A stretch of 64,000 bases of DNA, taken from an uncultured Clostridia bacterium (lineage in GTDB: Bacteria > Bacillota > Clostridia > Oscillospirales > CAG-272). The notes under the pieces are model-generated. The model was not told where the DNA came from. It worked only from the letters and a program-made list of their open reading frames with translations, and made no database searches. The DNA is taken from NCBI GenBank assembly GCA_947631765.1, contig CANRMP010000002.1, positions 124,001 through 188,000 on the forward strand. The letters run 5' to 3'. This document shows positions 39,364 to 49,359 of the stretch, one piece after another. The position numbers and the translations under genes are program-made. Numbering within the stretch: position 1 is the first letter of the stretch; every line of letters begins with the position of its first letter.

Positions 39364-39392
39364 AGTATATCACATAAAGCACGGCTTGTCAA
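39364..39392 (-). promoter_or_regulatory. Promoter of the GntR-ATPase-permease operon
   Basis: Minus strand TTGACA-17 nt-TATACT with TGA before the -10. Confidence 0.85.
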
Positions 39393-39483
39393 GGGAAATT
39401 TGAAATTTATAGAAAAGTTAAATAAAATCCCGGAACTTATTCATATTTGAGCAACATTCGTACCTTTTTGCGCCAAAACAAAA

Positions 39484-39517
39484 CGGGACGGCGGGAATAT
39501 TCCCGTCGCCCCGAAAA
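39484..39517 (-). terminator. Hairpin downstream of the NlpC/P60-like gene (copy 2 of duplicated hairpin)
   Basis: CGGGACGGCGGGAATATTCCCGTCGCCCCGAAAA; on the minus strand followed by TTTTGTTTTG. Confidence 0.75.
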
Positions 39518-39541
39518 AACCGTATCGCCGAGGTTTTTTAT

Positions 39542-40723
39542 TTATTCTCGGCTGAGAAGATTTTTAATAAAGTCAAGGATATAACGTATTATACGCCAAA
39601 AAAGCTTGCGTATTTCGCGCTTGCTCTCGCTCTCCTTTTCGGATTCCTCCGACGTTTTGGGCGAGGCTTCGGGAGAGGCGTCCTCCGACTTTGTGTCGCC
39701 TTGCTCTTCGGGCAAAGGCGAGGCTTCGGGGGAATTGCTCTCCGACTTTGTGTCGCCTTGCTTTTCGGGCAGAGGCGAGGATTCGGGAGAGGTGCCCTCA
39801 GGCTTTGTTACCTCTTCTTTTTCGGCGCCCTCCTTCTGCTCGGTGTCGCTCTCCTGCTTATCGGGCTCCGCAGCGGTTGGTTTATCGTTCTCGGAATTTG
39901 AAGAGTTTTCGCTCTTATTGTATGCTTTTTCAATCAGAACAAGGTCACATGCAAAAAGGGTGCCGGTAATCGCCCCCTCCTTCAAGGTCGAAACGGTTAT
40001 CGTTTGATTGTCGTTTATTTTTCTGACGTAAAGCTTTGCTTTTTTCACCCAGGAGGCGATGCTCTTTCCGCTTGAATAGGTTGTGACCCCTTCTTTTAGC
40101 GCAACGATATCATACAGCTCAAAGCTCGGGCACTCGGGAGTCTCGGTTTGCGAAACGTTCGGAGTCTCTTCCTCTACAATATACTCGACATAGGGCAGCT
40201 TCCCGTGCTTTGTCCAGGTTCGGGTGTTATAGCCCTGCTTTTTGCAGTTGCAGGCGGTTATTTGAACCTTATCCTCCCATTTCGGAGAACATTCCACGGC
40301 AAGTCCGTCGCCGATATAAATGCCGATATGGTCCTCCAGCCACAGAGCCTCGCCCTTCTCAAGAGAGGAAAAGTCCTCTGATATATCGGAGCATACCTTT
40401 ATCATCTTATTTGCTCCGATATCCGGAACGTCGTTGCTTTTGTATATCGCTCCGCCGTACGTCCGTCCGGCATCTCCGCTCCAGCCCCACAAGATCGCCT
40501 TGATAAGTCCCACGCAGTCAAATCCGAAGGTGTCTGCCTCGGCTGCGTTAATAAGTTCTTTTCTCTCGGCTTTTTTGTTGTACGCATAGTTTGAGGTGTA
40601 ACGCGACTTGTTTTTGTCATTCATAGGCGCGCCGAAACAGCCCATAATATAAAGCGTTTTATAATTTTTTGCTATATCCTTTGCTTTTTCTGCAAGTTCT
40701 GTATTTTTTATTTTTATTGCCAT
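39542..40723 (-). CDS. NlpC/P60-like (CHAP-type) cell-wall hydrolase with acidic repeat tail
   Basis: FGFDCVGLIKAILWGW...KGEALWLEDHIGIYIGDGLAVECSP; C-terminal PESSPLPEKQGDTKSE repeats and a hydrophobic/amphipathic tail. Confidence 0.8.
   Translation of the reverse strand: MAIKIKNTELAEKAKDIAKNYKTLYIMGCFGAPMNDKNKSRYTSNYAYNKKAERKELINAAEADTFGFDCVGLIKAILWGWSGDAGRTYGGAIYKSNDVPDIGANKMIKVCSDISEDFSSLEKGEALWLEDHIGIYIGDGLAVECSPKWEDKVQITACNCKKQGYNTRTWTKHGKLPYVEYIVEEETPNVSQTETPECPSFELYDIVALKEGVTTYSSGKSIASWVKKAKLYVRKINDNQTITVSTLKEGAITGTLFACDLVLIEKAYNKSENSSNSENDKPTAAEPDKQESDTEQKEGAEKEEVTKPEGTSPESSPLPEKQGDTKSESNSPEASPLPEEQGDTKSEDASPEASPKTSEESEKESESKREIRKLFWRIIRYILDFIKNLLSRE
39661..39831 (-). repeat. 57-bp tandem repeat within the NlpC/P60-like CDS, about 3 degenerate copies
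   Basis: GCGAGG(C/A)TTCGGG...CTTTGT recurs at 39661, 39718 and 39775 (period 57 bp = 19 aa). Confidence 0.8.
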
Positions 40724-40865
40724 TTAACTTTCCTTTCGTTTGCGGTTAATACCGCACTATAATTTTATTCACAATTGTTAAAAAGAGTTTGTAATTTTAT
40801 CCGATATCAAAACGCACCCTTTGGCAAAACGAAATACGATTTTTTGATTTTTTAACGATTTACTC

Positions 40866-40894
40866 TTGACAAGATAAAAAAATTGTGCTATTCT
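40866..40894 (+). promoter_or_regulatory. Promoter of the trp operon
   Basis: TTGACA-17 nt-TATTCT with TGC before the -10. Confidence 0.75.
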
Positions 40895-40900
40895 ACACAT

Positions 40901-41190
40901 TGTAAACCGTTGAGGCGGAGATAAAGGCGATAATGCTTCCACAGAGAACCCGCGGCGCTGAGAGTCGGGTGAAAAACATATCGTCAAATGGACCGCTGAG
41001 GGTGCAGTCAAATGAGCTTAAAGCTCAGAGTATTCTGCGACGCAAAGGCGCGCGTCAGACGCCTCGGATATTTTTATGTATCTTATGAGTGCACGGCAAT
41101 TTGTGCCGTGAAGCAAGGTGGCAACGCGGATAATTGTTATTCGTCCTTGACAGAAAATGCATTTTCTGTCGGGGATTTTATTTTTTTTTT
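40901..41190 (+). promoter_or_regulatory. T-box leader, predicted tRNA-Trp specific
   Basis: Stem I GCGATAATG/CATATCGTC closing an internal loop with AAA-TGG-A specifier (TGG 40989-40991); T-box core AAGGTGGCAACGCGG (41115-41129); terminator GACAGAAAATGCATTTTCTGTC (41149-41170) plus T run. Confidence 0.93.
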
Positions 41191-41208
41191 GTCAGTTTGG
41201 AGGTATTC

Positions 41209-42675
41209 ATGAATTTTTTTCCGGATCTTAATAAGGTGCTTAAAATTGCCGAAAGTAAAGAATACAAGGTCGTTCCGGTAAGCTGTGAGATCCTTTCCGA
41301 CATCTGCACGCCTATCGAGGCGCTCAAAATTTTAAAAAACATTTCCACCCATTGCTATATGCTCGAATCGGTTGCCGAAAAGGAAAAGTGGGGGAGATAT
41401 ACCTTTTTAGGCTTTGACCCGATACTTGAAATAACCTGCATTAACGGCGATATGAGGGTGGGCAATATCAGATTCAAAACAGACAACCCCTCCCGTTATA
41501 TCCGTCAGGTGCTGAGCGATTATAAAAGCCCGCGTTTTGACTGTCTGCCCACCTTTACCGGCGGGCTTGTAGGCTATTTTTCCTACGATTATCTTTCCTA
41601 CAGCGAGCCCTCGGTAAAATGCGACGTAAAGGACAGCGAAGAATTTAAGGACGTCGATCTCATGCTATTTGACAAGGTCATTGCCTTTGATCATTTCAGG
41701 CAGAAAATAATTTTAATTGCAAACGTCTCTCTTGACGACCCCGAAACGGGATACAAAAAAGCCGTGCTTGACCTTGAGCGCCTTTCAAAGCTTTTGCATA
41801 CAGGCGAAAAGAAGAGGGAACCGGCAGGGCGCCTTGTCGGCAAGGTCACGCCACTTTTTGACAAGGACGAGTACTGCGCCATGGTTGAAAAGGCAAAAAG
41901 GCACATAAAGGAAGGGGACATATTCCAAATAGTGCTTTCAAATCGCCTTTCTGCTCCCTTTGAAGGAAGCCTTCTCGGCACCTACAGAATACTGCGAACG
42001 CTTAACCCTTCGCCTTACATGTTCTATTTTTCGGGGACAGACGTTGAGGTGGCGGGCGCCTCACCCGAAACGCTTGTAAAGCTTGAAAACGGCGTACTTC
42101 ACACCTTTCCGCTTGCGGGTACCAGACCCCGTGGAAGAACCGAAAAAGAGGATGAGGAGCTTGAGGGGGAATTGCTTTGTGACGAAAAAGAGCTTGCGGA
42201 GCACAACATGCTTGTCGACCTCGGGAGAAACGACCTTGGCAAAATAAGCGAGTTTGGAAGTGTTAAGGTGGAAAAGCTTCATATTATCGAGCGCTATTCT
42301 CACGTTATGCATATCGGCTCGACTGTCGCAGGAAGGATACGCCCCGAATGTGACGAGCTTGATGCAATTGAGGCGGTGCTTCCCGCGGGAACTCTTTCGG
42401 GCGCGCCCAAAATTCGCGCATGTCAGCTTATAGGGGAGCTTGAAAACAACAAACGGGGTATTTACGGGGGCGCCATAGGTTACATTGACTTTACGGGCAA
42501 TCTTGACACCTGTATAGCTATTCGCATTGCCTATAAGAAAAACGGCAAGGTGTTTGTCAGAAGCGGCGCAGGAATAGTTGCCGATTCGGTCCCCGAAAAG
42601 GAATATGAGGAATGTTTAAACAAGGCGAAGGCGGTCGTTCGCGCCCTTGAGCTTGCACAGGAGGTGGAGCCGTGA
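41209..42675 (+). CDS. trpE: Anthranilate synthase component I
   Basis: FQIVLSNRLSAPFEG, SPYMFYFSGTDVEVAGASPETLVKLENG, LVDLGRNDLGKI, LPAGTLSGAPKIRA; start MNFFPDLN with TTTGGAGG SD. Confidence 0.97.
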   Translation: MNFFPDLNKVLKIAESKEYKVVPVSCEILSDICTPIEALKILKNISTHCYMLESVAEKEKWGRYTFLGFDPILEITCINGDMRVGNIRFKTDNPSRYIRQVLSDYKSPRFDCLPTFTGGLVGYFSYDYLSYSEPSVKCDVKDSEEFKDVDLMLFDKVIAFDHFRQKIILIANVSLDDPETGYKKAVLDLERLSKLLHTGEKKREPAGRLVGKVTPLFDKDEYCAMVEKAKRHIKEGDIFQIVLSNRLSAPFEGSLLGTYRILRTLNPSPYMFYFSGTDVEVAGASPETLVKLENGVLHTFPLAGTRPRGRTEKEDEELEGELLCDEKELAEHNMLVDLGRNDLGKISEFGSVKVEKLHIIERYSHVMHIGSTVAGRIRPECDELDAIEAVLPAGTLSGAPKIRACQLIGELENNKRGIYGGAIGYIDFTGNLDTCIAIRIAYKKNGKVFVRSGAGIVADSVPEKEYEECLNKAKAVVRALELAQEVEP

Positions 42676-43244
42676 TACTTCTTATTGACAATTACGACAG
42701 CTTTTCATATAACCTATATCAGTATATCGGCGAAATCGAACCGAATATAAAGGTAATACGCAACGATGAAATGACGGTCGACGAGATAAAAGCCGCCTCA
42801 CCCGAGCGCATAATAATCTCTCCGGGACCCGGGCGACCGGAGAACGCGGGGAACATAATTGAGGTTATAAGAAGGCTCGGGGGAGAAATTCCGATTCTCG
42901 GCGTGTGCCTTGGGCATCAGGCAATCTGTGCCGCCTTCGGAGCAACAATAACATATGCCAAGCGCTTAATGCACGGCAAGCAGTCAGAGGTGTCACTCGA
43001 TACGTCTTGTTCTCTATTTAAGGGATGCAGTGAAAAAACCTTGGTGGCGCGCTATCATTCGCTTGCGGCGGACAGTGCGACAATGCCCGAATGTCTCAAG
43101 GTTACAGCCTATACGAAGGATAACGAGATTATGGCGGTAGAGCACAGACAATTTTCTATATACGGAGTTCAATTCCATCCGGAATCGATAATGACTCCCG
43201 AGGGAAAAAGAATGCTTTCTAATTTTATATCAAAGGAGAGATAA
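42672..43244 (+). CDS. trpG: Anthranilate synthase component II (glutamine amidotransferase)
   Basis: [51 protein letters not shown]. Confidence 0.97.
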   Translation: MILLIDNYDSFSYNLYQYIGEIEPNIKVIRNDEMTVDEIKAASPERIIISPGPGRPENAGNIIEVIRRLGGEIPILGVCLGHQAICAAFGATITYAKRLMHGKQSEVSLDTSCSLFKGCSEKTLVARYHSLAADSATMPECLKVTAYTKDNEIMAVEHRQFSIYGVQFHPESIMTPEGKRMLSNFISKER

Positions 43245-43249
43245 ATACA

Positions 43250-44275
43250 ATGATTAAAGAAGCGATTGAAAAAATAGTAAACAAGCAGGACCTCACGTTT
43301 GACGAGGCTTACAGCGTGATGAATGAAATAATGAGCGGCGAGACCACTCCTACTCAGAACGCCGCTTTTTTAGCAGCACTCTCAACAAAGAGCACGAAGG
43401 CGGAGACTATTGTTGAAATTGCGGGATGCGCCGCGGCAATGCGCGACCACGCCACAAAGGTTGTCACCGACATGGATATATTCGAAATAGTCGGAACGGG
43501 AGGAGACAACGCGCACAGCTTTAACATTTCCACCACCTCCGCGCTTGTCGCAGCCGCCGGAGGAATGAAGGTAAGCAAGCACGGAAACCGCGCCGCTTCT
43601 TCAAAATGCGGTACAGCCGACTGCCTTGAAGCGCTCGGAGTGAACATCGACCAAAGCCCCGAAAAATGCATAGAACTGCTAAGGGAGGTCGGAATGTGCT
43701 TCTTCTTTGCGCAGAAATATCACACCTCGATGAAATATGTGGGGGCAATCAGAAAAGAGCTCGGTTTTCGCACGGTTTTCAATATTCTGGGACCGCTTAC
43801 AAATCCCGCAAGCCCCAAAAGACAGCTGCTCGGCGTGTATGACGAATACCTTGTCGAGCCTCTGGCACAGGTGCTTATCAATCTTGGAGTAGAGCGCGGA
43901 ATGGTGGTTTACGGGCGAGACAAGCTGGACGAAATCTCAATGAGCGCACCTACCGCCGTATGCGAATTTCGTGACAGCTGGTATAAAAATTACGTTATTA
44001 CTCCCGAAGATTTCGGATTTACTCGCTGTGAAAAGGCCGACCTTGTGGGAGGAACGCCGGAGGAGAACGCACAGATAACTCGTGATATTTTAAGCGGCGT
44101 GAAGGGACCTAAAAGAGATGCGGTTCTGCTTAACGCGGGGGCTGCGCTGTATATCGGCGAAAAGGCGCTCTCGATAAAGGAAGGAACCGAGCTTGCGGCT
44201 GACCTTATCGATTCGGGCAAAGCGCTTGAAGTTCTGAATAAACTTATTTCAAAAAGCAACGGCAGGGAGCTATGA
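43250..44275 (+). CDS. trpD: Anthranilate phosphoribosyltransferase
   Basis: [58 protein letters not shown]. Confidence 0.98.
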   Translation: MIKEAIEKIVNKQDLTFDEAYSVMNEIMSGETTPTQNAAFLAALSTKSTKAETIVEIAGCAAAMRDHATKVVTDMDIFEIVGTGGDNAHSFNISTTSALVAAAGGMKVSKHGNRAASSKCGTADCLEALGVNIDQSPEKCIELLREVGMCFFFAQKYHTSMKYVGAIRKELGFRTVFNILGPLTNPASPKRQLLGVYDEYLVEPLAQVLINLGVERGMVVYGRDKLDEISMSAPTAVCEFRDSWYKNYVITPEDFGFTRCEKADLVGGTPEENAQITRDILSGVKGPKRDAVLLNAGAALYIGEKALSIKEGTELAADLIDSGKALEVLNKLISKSNGREL

Positions 44276-45063
44276 GCATACTTGACAGCCTTGCCGCCGA
44301 AGCCCAAAAACGCACCGAAAGAGCAAAAGAGAAGCTGTCGCCAAAAGAAATAAAAAGAATGGCGCTTGAGACAAAAAAGGGCGACTTTGAGTTTGAGAGT
44401 GCACTTAAAAAGACCGGCATGTCTTTTATCTGCGAGTGCAAAAAGGCGTCTCCTTCAAAGGGGGTTATTTCGCCTGATTTTCCATATTTGCAAATTGCCA
44501 AGGAGTACGAAAGCGCCGGAGCCGACTGCATTTCGGTTCTAACCGAGCCGAGGTGGTTCTTGGGGAGCGACATGTACCTTAAGGTTATATCGGAAAATGT
44601 TTTGCTGCCATGCCTTAGAAAGGACTTCACGGTGGACGAATACATGATATATCAGGCAAAGCTGCTCGGAGCCTCGGCAATTCTTCTTATATGTTCAATT
44701 CTTGACGAAAGCCGGATAAAAGAATACATTTCGGTGTGCGATACGCTTGGCATTTCGGCGCTTGTCGAGGCGCACGACAAAAGCGAGGTCAATATGGCGC
44801 TTGGTGCGGGAGCGCGCATTATCGGGGTTAATAACCGAAGTCTTAAAGACTTTTCCGTCGACACCGAGAACAGCAAAAGGTTAAGAGCCCTTGTACCGCG
44901 CGACGTACTTTTTGTCTCGGAAAGCGGAGTAAAGAGCGCAAATGACGTTAAGGCGCTCTACGATTTAGGAGCCGACGCTCTGCTTGTCGGAGAGGTCTTG
45001 ATGCGAGCCGACGACAAGGCGGCAAAGCTAAGGGAGCTTCGCTCTCTTATTACGGAGATTTAA
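44272..45063 (+). CDS. trpC: Indole-3-glycerol phosphate synthase
   Basis: [70 protein letters not shown]. Confidence 0.97.
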   Translation: MSILDSLAAEAQKRTERAKEKLSPKEIKRMALETKKGDFEFESALKKTGMSFICECKKASPSKGVISPDFPYLQIAKEYESAGADCISVLTEPRWFLGSDMYLKVISENVLLPCLRKDFTVDEYMIYQAKLLGASAILLICSILDESRIKEYISVCDTLGISALVEAHDKSEVNMALGAGARIIGVNNRSLKDFSVDTENSKRLRALVPRDVLFVSESGVKSANDVKALYDLGADALLVGEVLMRADDKAAKLRELRSLITEI

Positions 45064-45066
45064 AAA

Positions 45067-45681
45067 ATGACCAAAATTAAGCTTTGCGGTCTTTCACGAC
45101 CGTGCGATATAGAATGTGCAAATTTTCTTTTGCCCGAATATATCGGCTTTGTGTTTGCAAAGGGAAGACGACGCTTTGTGAGCTTTGAGGACGCCGAAGC
45201 TCTAAGAATGATGACCGATAAAAGAATATCGGTTGTCGGTGTGTTTCGTAACGAGGCGCCCGAGGCTGTTGCGCGCCTTGCCCACAGCGGGGTAATTGAC
45301 ATGGTACAGCTTCACGGCAACGAGGACAAAGAATACATAATAAAGCTTCGAGCCATGACAAAGGCTCCGATTATAAAGGCGTTTAATATAAAAACTCAAG
45401 AGGACGTGAAAAACGCCGAAAACTGCAGTGCGGACTATATTCTTTTTGACTCGGCAGAGGCGGGAAGCGGCAGGAGCTTTGACCGCGCTCTTATAAAAAA
45501 CGTCAAAAGAGAGTACTTTCTTGCGGGCGGGCTTGACCCGTCTAACGTGGAAAGCGAAATCGAGGCGCTTTCTCCGTACGCCGTGGACGTCAGCTCGGGC
45601 ATTGAGTCAAACGGGGTAAAGGACGAAAAAAAAATGAGACGGTTTGTATATGTTGTCAGAAATACAGGTAACGAAAGGTGA
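45067..45681 (+). CDS. trpF: Phosphoribosylanthranilate isomerase
   Basis: TKIKLCGLSRPCDIECAN, VQLHGNED, FLAGGLDPSNV, YAVDVSSGIESNGVKDEKKMRRFV. Confidence 0.97.
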   Translation: MTKIKLCGLSRPCDIECANFLLPEYIGFVFAKGRRRFVSFEDAEALRMMTDKRISVVGVFRNEAPEAVARLAHSGVIDMVQLHGNEDKEYIIKLRAMTKAPIIKAFNIKTQEDVKNAENCSADYILFDSAEAGSGRSFDRALIKNVKREYFLAGGLDPSNVESEIEALSPYAVDVSSGIESNGVKDEKKMRRFVYVVRNTGNER

Positions 45682-45687
45682 ATTTAT

Positions 45688-46878
45688 ATGACAAACAGTA
45701 AAGGACGTTTTGGCGCTTACGGGGGACAGTATATTCCCGAAACGCTGATGAACGCCGTTATCGAGCTTGAGGCGGCGTATGAGCATTATAAAAACGATTC
45801 CGAGTTTTGCAGAGAACTGAATAAACTGCTATGCGATTACGCGGGCAGACCCTCGGGACTTTACTATGCCGAAAAAATGACCGAAAATCTCGGGGGAGCC
45901 AAGATATATTTAAAACGCGAGGATTTAAATCACACAGGCTCGCACAAAATAAACAATGTGCTCGGTCAGGCGCTTTTGGCAAAGAAAATGGGAAAAACGC
46001 GGCTTATTGCCGAAACGGGCGCGGGACAGCACGGCGTTGCCACCGCGACTGCGGCGGCGCTTATGGGCATGGAATGCGTCGTTTTTATGGGAAAAGAGGA
46101 CACTGTGCGCCAAGCGCTGAACGTTTACCGAATGAAGCTGCTCGGAGCCGAGGTCAAAGCGGTGGAGAGCGGAACCGCAACGCTAAAAGACGCGGTGTCC
46201 GAGGCGATGCGAGAGTGGACCTCACGTATTTCGGATACCCATTACTGCCTCGGGTCTGTAATGGGACCGCATCCTTTTCCGACTATCGTCAGAGACTTTC
46301 AGTCGGTCATATCCAAAGAGATAAAGTCTCAGCTTCTTGAAAAGGAGGGAAGGCTTCCGGATGCGGTAATTGCGTGCGTGGGCGGCGGTTCAAACGCCAT
46401 GGGAAGCTTTTATAACTTTATTAACGACAAAGAGGTACGCCTTATCGGATGCGAGGCGGCGGGAAGGGGAATTGATACCTTCGAGACAGCCGCAACGGTG
46501 AATACGGGGAAAATAGGTATTTTTCACGGCATGAAATCCTATTTCTGTCAGGATAAATACGGTCAAATCGCTCCCGTTTATTCAATCTCCGCAGGGCTTG
46601 ACTATCCCGGAGTAGGACCCGAACACGCGTATCTGCACGATGTCAAAAGGGCTGAATATGTGCCGATTACTGACGATGAGGCGGTAAACGCTTTTGAATA
46701 CCTGTCAAGGACAGAGGGGATAATTCCGGCGATTGAATCGGCTCACGCCGTGGCGTATGCCATGAAAATTGCGCCGACAATGGATAAAAATCAAATAATC
46801 GTAATTACAGTGTCCGGCAGGGGAGACAAGGACTGCGCGGCAATTGCAAGGTACAGGGGTGAGGATATCTATGAATAG
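45688..46878 (+). CDS. trpB: Tryptophan synthase beta chain
   Basis: [76 protein letters not shown]. Confidence 0.98.
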   Translation: MTNSKGRFGAYGGQYIPETLMNAVIELEAAYEHYKNDSEFCRELNKLLCDYAGRPSGLYYAEKMTENLGGAKIYLKREDLNHTGSHKINNVLGQALLAKKMGKTRLIAETGAGQHGVATATAAALMGMECVVFMGKEDTVRQALNVYRMKLLGAEVKAVESGTATLKDAVSEAMREWTSRISDTHYCLGSVMGPHPFPTIVRDFQSVISKEIKSQLLEKEGRLPDAVIACVGGGSNAMGSFYNFINDKEVRLIGCEAAGRGIDTFETAATVNTGKIGIFHGMKSYFCQDKYGQIAPVYSISAGLDYPGVGPEHAYLHDVKRAEYVPITDDEAVNAFEYLSRTEGIIPAIESAHAVAYAMKIAPTMDKNQIIVITVSGRGDKDCAAIARYRGEDIYE

Positions 46879-47650
46879 AATAAAGAGCGCATTTGAGCAC
46901 GGGAAGGCATTTATTGCATTTATAACCTGCGGAGACCCCGACCTTGAAACAACCGCCGCATGTGTTCGTGAAGCGGCAAAAAACGGCGCTGACCTTATCG
47001 AGCTCGGTATACCGTTTTCTGACCCCACAGCCGAGGGACCTGTAATTCAGGGGGCGAATATCCGCGCTCTTGCGGCGGGGGTGACAACCGACAAGATTTT
47101 TGATTTTGTGAAGGAAATAAGGGTTGACGTCAAAATTCCCCTGGTATTTATGACCTATGCCAACGTTGTGTTTTCATACGGAGCCGAGCGCTTTATCTCA
47201 ACGTGCAGGAACATCGGTATAGACGGGCTTATCCTCCCCGATCTTCCTTTTGAGGAAAAGGGGGAATTTCAGCCGGTGTGCGAAAAATACGCCGTGCCGC
47301 TTATTTCGCTTGTCGCGCCGACCTCCGAAAACAGGATAGGGATGATAGCCTCGGCGGCAGAGGGATTTTTGTACATAGTTTCAAGTCTCGGCGTAACCGG
47401 AGTGCGAAGCGAGATAAAAAGCGACTTGAGGTCAATTGTCGAGGTTGTAAGAAAGAATACAAGTATTCCGTGCGCAATAGGCTTCGGAATTTCCACGCCC
47501 GAGCAGGCAAAGAAAATGGCGGCAGTTTCTGACGGCGTTATTGTGGGCTCAGCCATTATAAAATACCTTGAAAGGTACGGCAAGGACGCGCCCTCCCAAA
47601 TCGGAAAATATATAAAATCAATGAAGGACGCAATATCAGAAATCAAATAA
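46871..47650 (+). CDS. trpA: Tryptophan synthase alpha chain
   Basis: [65 protein letters not shown]; overlaps trpB. Confidence 0.97.
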   Translation: MNRIKSAFEHGKAFIAFITCGDPDLETTAACVREAAKNGADLIELGIPFSDPTAEGPVIQGANIRALAAGVTTDKIFDFVKEIRVDVKIPLVFMTYANVVFSYGAERFISTCRNIGIDGLILPDLPFEEKGEFQPVCEKYAVPLISLVAPTSENRIGMIASAAEGFLYIVSSLGVTGVRSEIKSDLRSIVEVVRKNTSIPCAIGFGISTPEQAKKMAAVSDGVIVGSAIIKYLERYGKDAPSQIGKYIKSMKDAISEIK

Positions 47651-47668
47651 AAAAAGCGAAAAAAGACA

Positions 47669-47722
47669 TACAGAGAGCAGCGAACCGTTTAAAATGAACT
47701 CGGCTCGCTGCGCTTTGCTCTT
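47669..47722. terminator. Terminator between convergent trpA and PurF-like gene
   Basis: GAGCAGCGAACC...GGCTCGCTGC...CTCTTTTATT hairpin in a 70-nt intergenic gap. Confidence 0.65.
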
Positions 47723-49129
47723 TTATTCTCTTCCGTTCCAACAATAGGTGCAAACCTTGTCCTCTGGCAGTCCTATTGCTTCTATCATATCGTCAAGGCG
47801 GTGATAGCGAAGGGAGGTGAAATGCAGCTCTTTGCATATTTCATCGACCATTTTGCGATATTTTTCGCTGTCGGGATGCGAATACTCGTCAAGAGTGGCT
47901 TTGTCGGGGTCCTTGCCCTCAAGAGTCAGTATGACACGGCGGGTAATAAGCTCCATTTCGGATGTGGAGCGCGAGAAATTAAGGTACTTACAGCTAAAAA
48001 GCAGTGGAGGACAGCCGAGCCTTATATGTACCTCTTTTGCGCCGCTTTCGTAAAGAAATTCGGTGGTTTCGCGCATTTGCGTGCCGCGCACTATAGAATC
48101 GTCGATAAGAAGAAGGCTCTTTCCGTCTATAAGGTCGTGAACGGGGATAAGCTTCATTTTAGCTATGAGATCTCTTTTTGTCTGGTTCGGGGGCATGAAG
48201 GAGCGCGGCCAAGTGGGGGTGTATTTGATAAAGGGTCTTGAAAAGGGAATACCCGATTCAATTGAGTAGCCAATCGCATGGGCGGTTCCCGAATCGGGAA
48301 TGCCGGCGACTATATCGGGCTTAACGTTATCCCGCCTTGCGAGCAGTTTACCGCATTTATAGCGCATACTTTCGACGCTGATTCCTTCGTATGACGAGGA
48401 AGGGTAACCGTAATACACCCAAAGAAAGGAGCATATGCGCATTTTATCGCCCGGTGCGACAAGAGTTTGCACTCCCTCGGGGGTCATTATGACTACCTCT
48501 CCCGGACCGAGCGTTTTATAATCCTTGTACCCGAGATTGAGATAGGCAAAGCTTTCAAAGCTTGCGCAGTAGCCCTCCTCCTTTTCACCGATGCTTATCG
48601 AGGTCCTTCCGAGCTTGTCCCTTGCGGCGTATATACCTTTCGGAGTCAGAACAAGCATACTCATCGAGCCCTCGATTATATCCTCGGCATATTTTATTCC
48701 TTCAATAAGGTTGTCCTTTTGATTGATAATCGCCGCCACAAGCTCGGTTTGGTTGATATCGCCGTTTTGCATTTCAAAGAAATGCGCCTTGTTTTCAATA
48801 ATTTTTTCGACTATTTTGTCCGAATTGTTTATCTTTCCCACGGTGGTTATGGCATATGTGCCGTGGTGAGAACGAATGAGTATGGGTTGCGCCTCAAAGT
48901 CGGAAATACAGCCTATACCGAGATTTCCTTTCATTGACGAAGATTCATCTGTGAATTTTGTCCTGAAAGGAGCGTTTTCTATGTTGTGTATGGCCTTGTC
49001 AAAGCCGTGCTCCTTGCCGTAAACCGCCATGCCGGCGCGCCTTGTGCCGAGATGGGAATGGTAGTCGGTTCCGAAATACAAATCGAAAACACAATCTTCT
49101 TTTGACGCCACGCCGAAAAATCCGCCCAT
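47723..49129 (-). CDS. Amidophosphoribosyltransferase-like protein (PurF homolog without N-terminal catalytic Cys)
   Basis: MGGFFGVASKEDCVFDLYFGTDYHSHLGTRRAGMAVY; PRPP motif SLLLIDDSIVRGTQMRET intact. True start at 49129 rather than ORF-track 49276. Confidence 0.9.
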   Translation of the reverse strand: MGGFFGVASKEDCVFDLYFGTDYHSHLGTRRAGMAVYGKEHGFDKAIHNIENAPFRTKFTDESSSMKGNLGIGCISDFEAQPILIRSHHGTYAITTVGKINNSDKIVEKIIENKAHFFEMQNGDINQTELVAAIINQKDNLIEGIKYAEDIIEGSMSMLVLTPKGIYAARDKLGRTSISIGEKEEGYCASFESFAYLNLGYKDYKTLGPGEVVIMTPEGVQTLVAPGDKMRICSFLWVYYGYPSSSYEGISVESMRYKCGKLLARRDNVKPDIVAGIPDSGTAHAIGYSIESGIPFSRPFIKYTPTWPRSFMPPNQTKRDLIAKMKLIPVHDLIDGKSLLLIDDSIVRGTQMRETTEFLYESGAKEVHIRLGCPPLLFSCKYLNFSRSTSEMELITRRVILTLEGKDPDKATLDEYSHPDSEKYRKMVDEICKELHFTSLRYHRLDDMIEAIGLPEDKVCTYCWNGRE

Positions 49130-49359
49130 ACAGTATCCTCTTTCATAAATAAAATTTGGTTTTATAAGCCGACAGAGTCGGCTTGCTATACGGTCTTGCC
49201 GTCTTGCGAAAATATTATAACACATAAAAATATCTAATGCAACAATTATAAAAAATTTTTTTGCGGCAAAAAGCAAAACTCCGTCGAATAAAAAAATGTT
49301 GACTTGTTTTTAAATGTATGATAAAATATCATGAAATAAAATGAACCTTCGGAGCATAT

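Noticed and set aside
33212-39517. GntR-ABC region considered as a mobile element
   Set aside because: No integrase, transposase, target-site duplication or tRNA attachment site seen; duplicated hairpins alone are insufficient.
39661-39831. 57-bp repeats considered as a CRISPR-like array
   Set aside because: Directly adjacent degenerate tandem units in coding phase, no unique spacers.
39606-40007. Ser/Gly-rich plus-strand ORFs over the repeat region of the NlpC/P60-like gene
   Set aside because: Antisense reading of the acidic tandem repeats; the sense frame has a catalytic domain and consistent repeat phase.
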